A DNA stretch of 64,000 nt from Syngnathus acus (taxonomy: Eukaryota; Chordata; Actinopteri; Syngnathiformes; Syngnathidae): positions 3,829,501 to 3,893,500 of the forward strand of contig NC_051104.1 in assembly GCF_901709675.1 (NCBI RefSeq), in the 5' to 3' direction. The first letter of the stretch is position 1; each line of letters opens with the position of its first letter. The position numbers were made by a program, and so were the translations under genes. Under the pieces are notes generated by a model. The model saw only the letters and a program-made list of their open reading frames with translations. It was not told where the DNA came from and did not search any database. Shown here in pieces: positions 33,261 through 47,658 of this stretch.

Positions 33261-36200
33261 CTGTAGAGAAAGAATGTACTTAATCTCTTCTGAACAAAAC
33301 AGATCTAGGAAATCTCCCTGGGCAGATTGAACAACTCGATACACGATGAAATGATAATTAACCAATCTCATACCACGGGCTTGGTGATTTTTAGACCTTT
33401 TAAAATACAAATCCCTGAAAACGGGAATGATATCTACCGAGCCACTCTGTAATCTTCCACTAAATTGGTTGGAAATCCTTGGTGTAAGTGAGAAACAGTA
33501 AAAATCCCATTTTTAACGGGGGTGGGGATTACACCTTTGGAAGGATGCGAGAACTATCTGTGGTCTGCTTTATGTTTTTAATACTTCTATCCACCATGAG
33601 AACAGATGCCGAATAGAGATGATGATGGGAAATTAACATGAATGTTTTGATCTTGCTCAAGTATTGCAATGGGTGACTTGTGTCAGATTGGACATGTTTG
33701 TCTATCCAGACTTGAATCAAAACTGATTCTGATCATCTCGATAGCTACAAAGTATGAAAACAAGAGACACAATATTACTTAAACTGTCCTCGTCTTCAGT
33801 GCTGCTGGTTCCTGGGCTTATGTACTTGAAGGGAGTGATCAATGCCGACAGCATACTGACTTTCTCTGGAGGTGAGACAAAGGACATGCACAGTCAACAT
33901 GAGCAAGGAAAGATTTTGATCGTATCAAAAACATTGGAGCAAACATAAAAACACAGCTTATGTGATTCTTTTTTTCCCCCCAATGTTTGATCATGAACAC
34001 AGACCCTTCACTTTTGGTGATAAACTTGCCTTCTTATTAGAGCTAAGTTGAAGCTTTCGCCCGTTACCCCCCAGGGGACCTCCTGTAGCCCAGGTATGCG
34101 TGTTGTTTGCAGTTTGAAGGCCTATTAGAGCAAACACTTAGCCTGGCGCTCTTCATGCAGTACTGAGCCGAATTGACAGCCCAGTCTGGCTCCTTAATTA
34201 CACTCCCTCTGTGTTTGGAACATCAGCTAATCATCAATAAAAGAGATTTCAAGGAGAAGGAAGGGAAGCTTTTGCAGGATGAATGACTTGAAGCAGGAGG
34301 ATAAGAGTTTAAGGTTGAGGTAGTCTCGGACCGAGACGATTTCGTCTCGCTAAATGTTGTATAATTTGGTGCAATATTACAGTGCGGTAAATGTTTGGAT
34401 AAGAGCAGAAGGTTATGAAGGTGAGCTCTTCTCACAGCTCAACAACACTGAAGAGGCTAAATGAGTCACTAACGGAATTGTCCTGGTCCTTATGGACCAA
34501 CATTACAAACTAGCCTTCTGACCTAATCATGGCCAAAAAACCCAAAACAAGCAATAATTTGGAACCAAATAAGTCTCCAGATTATCATTATTTAGACCTT
34601 TTTCAAATTACTGTATGCAGTTTGTTAGGCCTTTTGTAAAAACGTGGCTCTTCATATTTGTTTTCTTCGAATCAAAGTAGAACATCACAGACACATCTGC
34701 TTCTGCCAAGCCCAACATCCCAACAGGCTTTGAAATTTAAGTGTTTCCAGCTATAAAAAAAAAGAGGCTGCATAAATTGCGATTACATCTGGAGTACAAG
34801 CACCTCTCGGTTATAAATGTCCTAGTTGATTGATTTTCATTCGCTCAATTGCATTTGTTTGAAGAGTAATGGGACACTTTTCTGAAAGAAGCAAACCTCA
34901 CAGATTTTATGTTATATTGCATGGAAAAATAAGCAGAGTTGGAGCAGTCACCGTTAGCTTCCTTGTGTGCCCTTCACACTTCTCTCTCATCCATTCCTTC
35001 TCATTCATCAGCGGGATGAATGAAGGAGACAATGAATGCCAATAAAGTCTCAGCTCACTGCATCCATCCCCTCGGCACATTGCGTGACACAGACGGACGG
35101 GATGACGCTCCACCAAAGTCGGAGAAGCGGAGGAGAGCCTCGGCACGTGGCCACTGGTTCCTGATCGTGACAATAATTTGATGTGTGACTTCTTGCTCTT
35201 CCTGTATCAGTTGTGAGGAGAGGGTAATGAGCCCAATCAGATTTCCCCATGGCTCAGTATAACGAATGGGTCAGATGAGTAAAGGCAGATGCTACCCAAA
35301 CAGACTGTGGGGGGGGGAATCATTGACTGAATTTTTCTCTGTCTCGCTCTTTTCTTCTTTTTTGTTGTTATGGGAAAATTATTTTGAAAGTCACTAAACC
35401 ACTAAATGAGACAAATTGAATTTTGTGTACAGGTAGAAATATGAATCACTTTTTTTTGGCACCCCAGGTAAAATTAGATTGGCCAAGTTTATTTATTATT
35501 ATTATTTTTTTTGCAATTTTATTTTTGCAGCACATTCAGAAAACACCTGAAAGTACCGCGCCTGGATTCACATCAGAACAAACTCAGAACATTGGATGAT
35601 AAAAGCTTTTTAATGTCACACGTGCAGTGTAGAAAAATGGTGTTGAAAATAGCAATACAATATAAATTTTTCACACCATGTTTCTTTTATGTTGTACATC
35701 TGATCTTGTAAAGAATCTTGCCTCTTGGAAGTAATGTAAAAGCTTTTAGCAGTAGAATAGAAGGATCTCAAGAATTGTGTTATAATGCCAAAAGGCTTTT
35801 TGGGGAAAAAGTGAAGATACACTTAAAAAAAAAAAGAGAAAACCTGCAATGGAAATTTAAAATTGGCCAGAAAAGTAGTCTTGATAGAGAAACACATTAT
35901 TATTTGCCTCAGTCATTTTGGGAGTACAAAGCCAACAAAGATATAATGCACATTACTTTTCCCACGACTCATTCACAACCAATCGGAAGAAGATGAGAAC
36001 TCTGGATGAAGTTTGTCGCCTCGCTCACTTGATAACAAGCACTCCGGCGTATTTACAAGGCACAGACAGGAAGATAAGTCTTTGTGGTAATGACACAAAG
36101 CAGGTCAGTCATGTGTCTGCCGCTAACTGTTTTGTTGCTTTTGCTCCTGTGGCACCTTCAACATGCGTAGCATTGTCATCCACACCAAAGCTTGAATATG

Positions 36201-37072
36201 AAATATGACCGTGCTTCTCTTTAGTAACTTACTTCATCTTCTCATATATGTTCAGAATGGCAGACAGCTGACAAGAATACTCAGTGGAGCGCAAACCTCC
36301 TCCAAGGATAAGAGGTGGAAGTAAGTGCTTTTGTCTTCCATTGATGACAGCGACAACAATATTATTTATGTAACAGTTTGCGGAGCTAAACATACTTTAA
36401 TAATTGACTAGCAGATTTTCAATTATATCTAAAGTATTGAAATTGTATTTTTCCAGTGAAATCAAATGTCCATTACACATCATGACAGATCAAATCTGAC
36501 TCGTTCCCACTTTTTTTTCTTTCATGCAAACTGCTGCGCTGTTGGTTTAGACAAAGCACAGATGGGACGTGGCCACTTTTTCACCGGCTGTTCCATATCG
36601 CAGAGCCCAACGCATCTGGAAGGCAGCGAGAAGCATCTTTGCACTAATTTGTTTGTCACGATACATCGAAGGTACGATCTGTCATCCTGCCATGCTTACG
36701 TTGTTTGAAGAACATGGCTAGTCATAAGTTTTTGGCAGACTGGCTGCTTGGCCACGAGGGACTCGCTCGCAGGAGGCAGGGATTGTGTTGGCAAAAAGAA
36801 AAGATTTGAACTCAATGAAACAGAGAGATGAAAATAGTGCCCGCAAGCATGCACAAAGTGTGATGTCAGTATATGACCTCAGGCAAATAAAAACATCAGT
36901 AGCAATTTAATGTGCCATTTCAACATTTCACCTACCGGGAGGTGGGAATGACCGAATCTCTTTTTTGTTTTCCATTTATAGCTTGCGGTCTCAAATTTTC
37001 ATGAAAAGAGTCACTCGCCACAACATTAGGTACATCGGAAGATTGAATGAGAACAATGACAAATTTCAAATA
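33261..37072 (-). other. adarb2: upstream adarb2 intron or 5' region, first part
   Basis: The acceptor CTACAG sits at the left edge. I saw no coding sequence for the expected N-terminal arginine-rich segment, and no strong transposon. There are short homopolymers only, for example a T/A run near 35496-35515. Open frames are short and unrecognised. Confidence 0.7.
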
Positions 37073-37314
37073 CCGTATTTTCCGCACTATAAGGCGCACC
37101 TAAAAACCTCCAATTTTCTCAAAAGCTGACAGTGCGCCTTATAATCAGGTGCGCCTTATATATGGACCAATATTGAGCCACTACAGCAGGCGTGTCCAAA
37201 GTCCGGCCCGCGGGCCAAATGTACAAAACTTATATATGGACAAGGTTTTAAAATGGGCCATTCATTGAAGGTGCGTCTTATAATCCGGTGCGCCTTATAG
37301 TGCGGAAAATACGG
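37073..37314 (-). mobile_element. palindromic TA-flanked MITE, inverted, short (copy 4)
   Basis: TA at 37071-37072 and 37315-37316. 242 bp, with ends CCGTATTTTCCGCACTATAA and its complement. In this orientation the captured piece reads CAGGCGTGTCCAAAGTCCGG, then CCCGCGGGCCAAAT. Confidence 0.9.
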
Positions 37315-40300
37315 TATCTGAAGTTTTGACACAAATTGTTACCGATTGATGTGTGACTTTAATGTCAAGTTGTGAATATTTATATAGATTTTTCAAGCTG
37401 GAAAAAAGGTGCTCTTGAGTGAAATGTTAATGGCTCTGTGCTGGTAGAAGGATCTATTTTTTTTTCAGGTGGGAAAAAAAAACACTTATCTGTTGACAAG
37501 CACTTTCCTGGAGTACTTAAGTACAAATTAATATTGCAAGGGAGGATGTCGCTATGGTAATAGTAGCTGCAAAGAGACTTCAGAGCACTTCACATCTCAG
37601 ACTTTAAGGTTTATTTCAATTGAAAAGGTAAAAGCATCCACGTCCCGCTTTGGGCCTGAAGCCTGAGCTTGCTCGAAGAAACGTTACACGACGACTTATA
37701 TTTCTTGTCATTTATTAGCATGATTGAATTATAGCCAGCCCTCATTCTGAAAATGCATAAACCAACCACCACAAGTTCACGTTCTCCATGTCACTTGCGT
37801 GTGGCATTCAAGGAGGGTTGAACTGGTAGGAAAAACTAGCATTCACATGCCATAAATAAACGAATGAGCAGAGAGAGAAAGACAAAAAAAAATAATGATA
37901 TTCAGTATTTAGTTGTGCTTTTTTTTCTTTTAAAATGTCACCACTTTCTGAGAAGAGGCTTAAATAATGAAATGGTAGAAGGGGCGCCTTTAGACGTCAT
38001 AAAAGGCTTTTGCTGTATTTCTTTTACTAGGTGTCACGAAGGTGAAGGTGCATTGCCTGTTATGTGACAGCTTTAATACTGGCTATTCCCGAAAGTCTAG
38101 TATATCTTTAATCTTTAATTTCCCTGCCACTTCCTTTGTGTTTCTTACTTTTTGCTAAAGTCATTTCTTGGGGTACTTAGATTCAGTTTGTATGGACGCC
38201 TTAAGTTGCTTTCCACAAGGCAAAATGGGTGGACTCTAAATGAACTTAGATATCTAGCACAAGGGAAGGGCAAACAAATCACAATGAAACAATATAAATT
38301 AATTTGATTCACTCTTTTAGTGCTCATAATAGAAAACATGGTATTGGAGTCATACTGACTATTATTATCCGTGTGAAACATAAAAGGAGTCATATCTAAG
38401 GTCCTTAAAATTGCTTCCATTCATGCAAGCTTTTCATCTCCAGGTTCTACCTTCCCAACATGCCTCAATAAATTCTAAGTAATCATGATGCAGAGAGATG
38501 TCGTTATAAACGTGTGCAAGTTTGAATAAGCACACCGGAGGCTTCATTTGTACAACATTCTTTTGACTTTGAAGTGCGCATCACACCTGACTTGAAGTGG
38601 CGGAAAACTGGTGTTTCTGCTCGTTTCCATTTTTTGAAGGCTCGGGATCCTGGAGATTAAAGTAGGTTATTTTAAAGTAAAAAGGAAAAAGTTTCCATTG
38701 GTTGATATGTTACGTCAATGCGCTGGGTGTATGCTACACTCCAATACGTTTGAATGAGATAAGTGAACATGGTTTTATAAACGAGATAAAAGCGGTTTAT
38801 AAGTTTACATACAGGATATTCTTGAATTAGATCAAAACTGATTCGGTGTGCATGGATGGAATTCCTAGCGTCATTATCAAAAACTTCTATTAGCACATTT
38901 TCTTGGAGAATTTAGCACAACATGTAAGCTGAGATGCTATCTACTTTCTGTTTGAGCAAAGCTTTTTTTTTTTTTTTTGCTTATGGTGCATGACCCAAAA
39001 CAGGCAAGTTCATGCAATAGAACACCGGCTTAGTATTGCTCTAATAGACTCTGATGGGTTGAAACAAACCGAGCTTGGCAGTGGTACACAACATGGCTGT
39101 GTGTAATAGAGAGCATCCTAAATGCTCTCTGACACTAATACAAGCCTCTGTCTGTTCAGATCCATACAAATGAAAAAAAAGGGGAGCACGCTGTCCTTGC
39201 CTATCGTCCTACTGTCTACTGGGTGTGTTAGCATGCCGATGTAACTTACCAGGAAATGTAGTAACCGTTCAGAATGTCATTGTAGATATTAAAACTACCA
39301 CTAACAAACGTGATATATGGCAAAACAATACACACGAGAGCTGGTCGGTCGCTGAATCATCTCTCGGAACAGAAGGTGATAGCAGACTTACCAGGAACAC
39401 ACAAAGCTTTCGTAATTCTCACTTTTTTTTTTTTTGATTTTCACTTCAGTTGTATTGACTCATCATGAATCATCATTCCTTTTCATTATATTATGTTTTC
39501 GCCGTGTGTAGTCTTGGAAATCCCTATTGAACCACGGATTTGCTGTCCCTCCCAACAAAGGCTCATAACATAAATTCTATTGGCATTGTCCCCTAAGCGC
39601 TGGCATGTGATATGAACACAACCACCAAGCCATACTATTTTCATATTTTTTGTTTATGACCATGTTTTCAATATATTTTCATATGTGCAGCTCTTGGTTT
39701 AACAAACAAAAATATGTCTTGTGTTGTGAGGGGTCACTAATCTCTTGTCTACCAATCAACAATTATCAATCTGTCTTGAACAGCCCACATTCTCCCCAAA
39801 AATTGTGATGAATTCAATATTCAAATGCGAAAAAAAAACTCCCAGGGGGAAAAACTAACCAAAAGTCGAGTATTTCAGAAGGGGGGCAGTGCCCCTGCAA
39901 CCGCCCTCTGGCTCCACCTGTGTCCATGGCATCAAATTTTAAAGTAGAGAATGTTTTCTCAATAGCCGAGCCTCATAGAAAATACAACAAAATTTGCAAT
40001 GCACAGTTTAATTTCAGCCCAATGGCTGTGTGTTGTCATGTCTCATTGCCTGATCAAACTGTGCCTTTGCCTCCAGCAGAGCGCCTCCATCCTAGTCACA
40101 TGTGCCTGGAAGCAGCTTCCCTACCTGGCTGCACGGCGCCCTGCCTGTCAAAGCGGCTATCTACCCATCAATCTAGACGTGTGTCCACCTGCATGTGGCG
40201 ATAAGGAGCTGTGGGTGTCTGTAGACCTGACACCAGCTGATTTATGCCGACCCATTCCCTTCAGGAGTCCAGTTTGTGAGAAAATCACCAGCAATGCACG

Positions 40301-41934
40301 CTGTCCGTGCAAAACCAGTGCGTATCTCTCCGCCACTCTCAAAGATGACAATAAGCTGTGACTTCTTTATTCTTTCTCATCTTAAAATGCCAAACAGCAC
40401 AAGTCATCTGATCATTTTCTACATTTACCAACACATGGACATTGATATGAGCCTCCTTGATTAAACATATTTTTTTAAAGTCATCTTCTTTTCTTGCAGT
40501 GCTGGTGCCAAGTGACTGAAATGATACAGTCATAATGAAACAATGAGCCTCTGCACGGTTTTAGCTTTCACACGACTCTGATAGAATATCGTATTGTATA
40601 TTGAATACACCCAGTCTGTTTGCTGAGATAATTAAATTCTCAAAGGATGTGAAGAGATGCAGCACGTAAATTAATTTGAGCTGCGGCAACAGAAAGGATT
40701 TATACCTCTTTGGAGGCAGTATTCACTCCCAGAACAAATAAAATGGCTATATTTTTTAAAATTAATTACTGTTCCAGAGTCATTAAAGAGCACCAATTAA
40801 CAGATCACTAAAATACAGACGACACTTTTGATGTGTTACGATGACAATGTAAATCATCCCTTCTTATTGCAGAATAGTTAGATGTTTATCCAGAGTGTGG
40901 ACGAAGCAAACTAAATATATAAAAAATGCTGACTGAAGTAAAATGTTTCAGAATGCTAAGCCAGAATTATGACTGATAAAGTTTTATGTGTCTTGCCTGT
41001 GATAATATGGGGCTGGGTTTAATAGCCTGGTTGTTAATCCATGTCAAGAAAGGCAAAAAAGGGTCCATTTGACATGGGCTAACTTCGCCTTGTAATTAGA
41101 AAACCTCATTAAGTTCATTAAGTCATCGCTTGTGTTGGGGGATTTGTTTTACATGCACCGCAAATAGACTTTGCCACCAGAATGTAGGCTAACACAGGCG
41201 CTTCTCTTATAGACAGAAATCACCATGAGGCTTTTAGGGACAATTGTTCGGGATTAATAAAGAATTTTAATGTTGATCACTCCATGTTGGATTAAAAAAA
41301 ATAATAAACCGGTGAGTGAATTCACAGTCGCACTACGTTTACAGGGAAGGATATCAGTGTGACATATCACTGAGTGGCCCTTTGTCTTTTCTATTTATTA
41401 GTGGCCTTGAGCGACACTGTAACAGATGACTAGACAGCACAGCTAAAGGCCCTATTTTTTTCCCCCTTCAAGTTTGCCCAATGATTGTAATTTGGGTGTC
41501 AGTGAAAGCAGTGATTTATCATAGGTGGGATTACTTAGCGGGCAACAAGCAGGGTGCTATTCATCTCTGGAGCAGACACAAACTCAGTCAGACAGGCACC
41601 GTTGTTGCCAGTGAGAGCATTGAGACTGATGCGGCTGGTGGAAAAATAATAACCTGGACACTCTGCGTAGAAGTGATGAGCAGAAAAACCAAAACAGTTT
41701 ACTCAGATAATATTTTGTATTCTGAAGGGGAGCAAGAGGTGAGTTTCCCTATGGAAGGGAACAATTGGGCAGCGTCATGTTTAGTCATGTTTTTGGAGTG
41801 CGGGAAAACTCACCTATTTGCTGCTCAGGCTAAAGCCATATCGATTTTTTTTTTTTTTGCATCTTACAGCCAGGTAATGTTGACGTGAGGGTAGGAGCTT
41901 CTTTTAGTCAGATCATGTGGGAAAAAATGATATA
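37315..41934. other. upstream adarb2 intron or 5' region, no gene seen
   Basis: It contains a dispersed-repeat copy near 39820-39925, a T run near 38964-38980 and otherwise unique AT-rich DNA. The 135-codon plus-strand frame at 41481-41888 has no recognisable domain and no splice or codon evidence for being real. Confidence 0.7.
39820..39925 (+). repeat. copy of the unnamed dispersed repeat
   Basis: AAACTCCCAGGGGGAAAAAC, then TATTTCAGAAGGGGGGCAGT, GCCCCTGCAACCGCCCTCTG and GCTCCACCTGTG match the order of blocks at 8140-8265 and 55805-55940. Boundaries are approximate. Confidence 0.55.
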
Positions 41935-42328
41935 CCGTATTTTCCGGACTATAAGGCGCACCGGACTATAAGGCGCACCTTCAATGAATGGCCCATTTTA
42001 AAACCTTGTCCTTATATAAGGTGCACCGGACTATAAGGCGCACCATTAATGCATCATGTCAGATTTTTAATCCAAACCAAATCATTCTCCATTTTATCTT
42101 TTTTATTTCAACTTCAGACGCAACAAATTACTTTATAATCACAAAATAATGATCCAGAGTTTTTTGGATTCATGATTCATAGTCTTCAGCGGGCCACTTA
42201 TGATTGATTTCATGACACAATGCTTCGGGCAGTTTAAATTTAGGAATTTGGTCCATATATACGGCGCACTGTCGGCTTTTGAGAACAGTTTAGGTTTTTA
42301 GGCGCGCCTTATAGTCCGGAAAATACGG
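41935..42328 (+). mobile_element. palindromic TA-flanked MITE, GGACTATAA subfamily (copy 5)
   Basis: TA at 41933-41934 and 42329-42330. It is nearly collinear with the copy at 7693-8104, including CATCATGTCAGATTTTTAAT and CTTCAGCGGGCCACTTATGA. The two are separated by 34 kb in the same orientation. Confidence 0.9.
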
Positions 42329-45300
42329 TAATTATAATTAAATTGCAATTATAGCACTTACTAGCATTTATAAAATTTTAAAGTGCAGTTTTTTCCTGCA
42401 TATTTCAATCATATTTTATTCCATGATATACAAGCACATTTATGAAAACACATGCTCCTGTATTGCCCCCCCCCCCTCCCTACTCATCTGCTTTCTTCTG
42501 CCCTACCAGGCCTACACAGCAGCCTGTGCTGCTGATAACAGACGAACCGTTTGCTTCCCTGCAGGTGAAAAACAAGGTGGACACCCAGATACCGTGCCTC
42601 ATGCAGCATGCTGAATTTACAATAAAACCTCTGTGGCATCAACATAAATCTACAGCATGTGCGTGTCCGGGATATGCATGACTTAATGCCCTGGTATGAA
42701 TGCCAGAACATCTATTCGTTTTAGGGGGAATGCAGACACACAGTGGAGGCTCGGTATTTATTATTCAACAGTAAATGTGGAGAATTGCAATTTTCAGGGA
42801 AAAACATAATTGTGAAGTCACTCATTAAGATTATTTTACACTTTAGTTGTCTGTGACACAAATATTATTATCAATAGTCAGCGGATGGACTTTAGATAAA
42901 TAAAACAGCAGAATTGAGACTGGAGAAAGACATGGATGGAGAAAAATGCGATGACATCCGCAGTCCGCTCATTCATTTGAGTTGTATCAAATGAAAAAGT
43001 AATTAAATCGTTTGAGGATGTCATTGGAAATGAGGATTCTGTCGTATGATGCCCGAAGCTTATCGCGTGTGCGTTTGTAACAGACGACACCTCTGTTGTG
43101 CATCGGTAGCCGACGCAGCTAGTCGTCGCTCCTCATTAACCTTCCGAAAGATAAGCTATTTTTTTTAAGTCATGTTTGAACAGCCTGTGTGAAGTATCTC
43201 CTACTGATATGTGACTAGCCAACCACCCACAAGCGTCTTTCCCCCATCATCTTTCATTATTGCTCTTCCATCACCTCTGCCGGATTACCAGAATTGAATT
43301 TCAATTTTAATTACAGGCTTCAAAATCTCCATGAATCTCGCACCTGAGCCACAATGATTCAGGGGAACAAGCATTCTGGGATGGCGTACTACTCGCAGGC
43401 TGCTAACAAGGTTAAAAGGTGCGCAGTGTGTGTAATGGGAAGCAGAGGAACTCACTGAGCAATCGTTAACACGATATTAGGTACTCTCCCTCTTTGTCTC
43501 TTGCTATGTTACCTTCCTATTTTCCCAGTGAAATACACAGAATGCCTTGTTAGAGGCACCAGGCTAGAAGTAATGTAATTTAGCTAAGTGGCGAATGCGA
43601 AGGTGCCAGATGTGGCGGCTGCAAGTGCAGAGCTGTTACATTATTTGCCTATGGCGCTGATGCTAGAAACCAAGATATGATAATTCCTAGAGAGGTCAAG
43701 TCCCTTTAATGACGTGATGATTTTTGATTAGATTTTTTTTCAAAAAGCAAAAATAAGGGTGTCCCATTAAGAGGACCACCTCTGCAATTTAGACGAGCCG
43801 CTGCCTATCGAGAGAATAATCGCTGCATCGTCAAAGTGAGACTGAGCAACAGTGAATGGTACATATGCTTTGTTTCAAGCTGCAGGCTGTGATTTAACCG
43901 CGAACAATGTCATGCAGTCTGTAATACAATTATGCGTGAGAGGACTACACGTAGGAATGGTGAAAGGGGTTTTTGTGACAGGATTTCACGACTATGAAAA
44001 GAGATTTTCTAATTAAGTACTGGTGCATAATAGAAGTCTTTGAGCTTTCAACTGTGCGAAATTGTGTGGCAATTAGATAATCATCTATGTTGGACACAAA
44101 AAAAAAAACATTTTCATGATAACAGTTATTTTGTGCAAATTTTGAGCCATTATTATATTACAAGACGATTAGTCAAGGACGTGCGTAACTCAAAATTTGG
44201 GTGTGACTATATTTATATTTATTTATAAATATAATAATACGAAGAATTTTATTTTTATAGAATTATGTAAATATGTAAATAAAATAAATAGTAATGTAAA
44301 TAAAATAAATAAAATAAATAAAATAAATAAAATAAATAAAATAAATAAAATAAAATAGTAATTATTATTATTATTATAGTAATGTGTATAAATTATTATT
44401 GCTATTGATAAAACAGGCGCAGGTGTTGTATGGACAGTGTATTGTCACATCGTGTTCAACAAGCAAGCTAAATTAATTCCAACTGAATGTGTCAAACCAC
44501 AAAATAATTGAATCATCGCGGGTCAACATACATCTCCAAACAATAGTCTCATAATCAAAACAATGATCTACAAATCAATAAAACATGTTTACTTTAGTGT
44601 CAAAATGCACACAGTATCGAGCTGTTGCCTCCATCGCTTGACGGTAACCATAGCAACTGAAAACAATACACGCAGCTTCTCAGACAAGCGAGTCCTTGAT
44701 TGCAAACTGTGCTCATGGATTTGCAAACATAGAAGCAAGATTGACATATTGTCTTTGTTTCTCTGCGGAGAGATCCACACTGCAAAATTGTTTGATGTGT
44801 GAAGCTGGTATCATTTTTTTTGGATGGTGAGTGAACACCAACACCAAGACTCAAAGCAGAAGGTTGCCCACTAAAAAATTGAAAAACAAACAATACAGCA
44901 CACAATTTCTTTTCCACTGATTTTTCATTTGTTCTGCCACCAACCCTGATGCAGTTTTCCTATGACGATGATGAAGCTAAACGAACCTGAAGCGTTCGTG
45001 CTTTAAATATCAATCGTATTTTCCATTTGTCTCGTTAGAGTCAACAATCGTATAGAAACTCAACAGGCACCTTGAAATTAACACCTTCTTTCAGTTTCAC
45101 AGGCAAATTCCTCGACTCCCCAGACAATATTATCTCATATGCACAGACGAATTACCTCTTTGTTTTAAGGACATGAATATTTTTTTTTCCTTAAAAAGGA
45201 AACACACACACATTATGAAAATCCCCCCCCCGTAAATAGGCGAAATAAAACATTCAAAGGCTTCCCTAAAGTGGCACTTACAGATACTCGGGCTAAGAAA

Positions 45301-47658
45301 TTCTCTCATTAAATGGGTCGCCCTCTCGCTTGCCTCGCCGCAGAACAGATGAAATGAAGGTTACGTTGTCCTCTCTCCTGGCCTACATCCTGATGCCAGA
45401 GCTAATTGCATAATTTGTTTCAGAATTAAAAGCTAATAGCAGGCTCTTGTCGCAAGCTCTCTCATTTCTCACTAACTTTTATCCTCCCATCAGATTTTAT
45501 TTGCACATACAAGGTTTAAAATGTATAAATACTAAGACTGTCAAAATCACTGTCAATAAAATATTTTTGTACATCTCTGTTTTCTTAAAGGTCACAGAAA
45601 ACCTGTTGGCACGGGTAGGTGTGAATTACTTGACACGCACTTGATTGCAAAGCCCTAAAAGGTCACCATGGTACATATTTAAATATTTTCCTGTCACATG
45701 GCTTGACCCAGGTAGCCAATGATCTGTATCTGGCTCGCACTCCTTTCTGATGCATACACCATGCAAACAGAGCCCCGGGGCACAAGTCTTAATTAAGTTC
45801 CTGTTCAATGTGCAACCTTCATAAAACTTCCAGAGAAACAAAACATTTTAACATTTAGGAAATAACAGCTACTCGTTGAACATACTGTACCTCATACCTT
45901 TGGAACGTAATTATGACCTCAGGTCACCGTTTCTATTATGGTAGGTAATAATGTTCACACGCATTGATCCAGAATTTAAATTTGACAGCTCCCTCTCTCG
46001 ACTACATTGTGCAGTCATACTAAATAAAGACCTGAAACAAAGTAAAACGTTTTATTTAACTTTTATGGGAAAAAAAAAAAGTGGTCATTGCTGCATAAAT
46101 TGATTCAATCTGTCCAGTGGTAAGAAAAATAGGTCAATCTGTCTTGCTAGTCAGACTTCAATCAAGCGAGTACATTTGTACTGATTTGCACTTTTTTCCT
46201 AACACAGTAACCTTTTGATTGAGGTTTTAAAATGTGTTATTGGAAGTGTGTGTGTGTGTCATGTGTCAGTTCTCTTTCAACAGTGCTACCCCCCCCAGTC
46301 GCGGCCCACCTCCCGCAACATGGCCATAGCAATAACTGCGGCACCAAAGAGTGCATGTGACCCAGCTTTACTCATCTCAGCTAAATCCATATATAACACG
46401 CAGGCATGTGTGTGTGCGTGCACCCCCCCCATACACACACGCAGGGCAGCTAAAGGCAAGTTAATAACAGTCCTACCTGCTTCCCAGAGTCAGCAGCGGC
46501 AGCAGCATAGAAAAAAAAAAGAGGGAAACAAAAGTAGATATGAGTGGCAGTATGAGGTGGAAAAATGAAAAAAAAGAACTGCAAATGTTATTAAAAAAAA
46601 GACAAATCAGAGCATAGAAATGTGACTAATATTAATAATAAAAAATAAAAATAAAATAATAATAATAAGTGCTGAGAAGCCAAAGAAGAAAACAGCGACG
46701 AAATTGTATAGTGCTTCTGTGTTTTAACTTTTACAAATATTATTAAGTTGACTATATTACTTTCTTACTGCATTTATATTCTTACAAACCGAAAGGTCAA
46801 GCAGCCCAATGGAACAGGAACAATTCACACTCTTTGGTCCTACTCGCAATTTAGAAGCATTTCCTCATAGATAAAATAATCAATATAATTTGCTCTCGGG
46901 ACTTTCTAACCTTGACAACTATCTCGCCTTCCATTCTGCCTGTGGCTGTTTTGCTAAACACTAACTTGTTGCAACGCTCCCCTTCACACATGTCAAAATG
47001 AATATTTATAGGCCGATAAACACGCCTTGGCTGAATGAAGTGATGCAAGGAAAATGTTATGACGATTGGCTTTTTAGTGCAAGTAAAAGTGGGAGATTTT
47101 AATCACAATTTGAGAAATTCTACCACCATTGGCATAGGTTATCATTACCTTGTGTGTCGGCCTCCTAAAGCATGTTTTCCTTATCAGCGTTTTGCACATT
47201 GATAACGGTAAAATGTCATGGTTTTGCTGAAGGCAGGCCAATATGTCTCTGGTAAACAATCTCTTTAAAATAATACAGATGTGTTAACTAGATTAAAGAC
47301 ATGCATTCTATAGAAATCCATTAGCTAACGTTCATGCAAATGCTAATGTTATTTTTTGCCGTAATTTCCGAGACATTAAAAGTTTAGGAAACCAAACGGC
47401 GTTTTTAGCCGAGGCTCTAAACACATAGAAACAGGCGCGAGTTGTCAAGCTGCACAGCCGCTTGCCGTCAGCCTTGCCATTTATCTGTCACTCGAATGAT
47501 TCCGCTTTGACCAGATGTGGATTACATCTGTACCAACATACGCTTTGCTTGCCTCAAGACAAAACAAGCATAACACAAACAAAATGAAATATGTCCTCTC
47601 TAGCTTTGTTTGCTCTAGTCTACTACCTAACTTTTTGTGATGATTAAATAATGATATA
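42329..47658. other. upstream adarb2 intron or 5' region, no gene seen
   Basis: It contains a (AAATAAAAT)n-type tract at 44275-44375, an AAT-rich tract at 46628-46668 and a C-rich/CA region at 46405-46445. The blocks at about 43260-43960 and 45290-45440 are repeat-free with many TAATTA-like sites and could be conserved non-coding elements. No open frame resembles a known protein. Confidence 0.65.
44275..44375. repeat. AAATAAAAT-type simple repeat
   Basis: Repeated AAATAAAATA units followed by ATT repeats. Confidence 0.9.

Noticed and set aside
36270-36310. Shared motif GGAGCGCA(A/G)ACCTCC at 36277 and 59264
   Set aside because: Two short matches only, with unrelated flanks; perhaps a relic of an old repeat, but not enough to define a family.
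41481-41888. 135-codon plus-strand open frame
   Set aside because: No family similarity; ends in a poly-Phe stretch from a T run; antisense to the gene's transcription.
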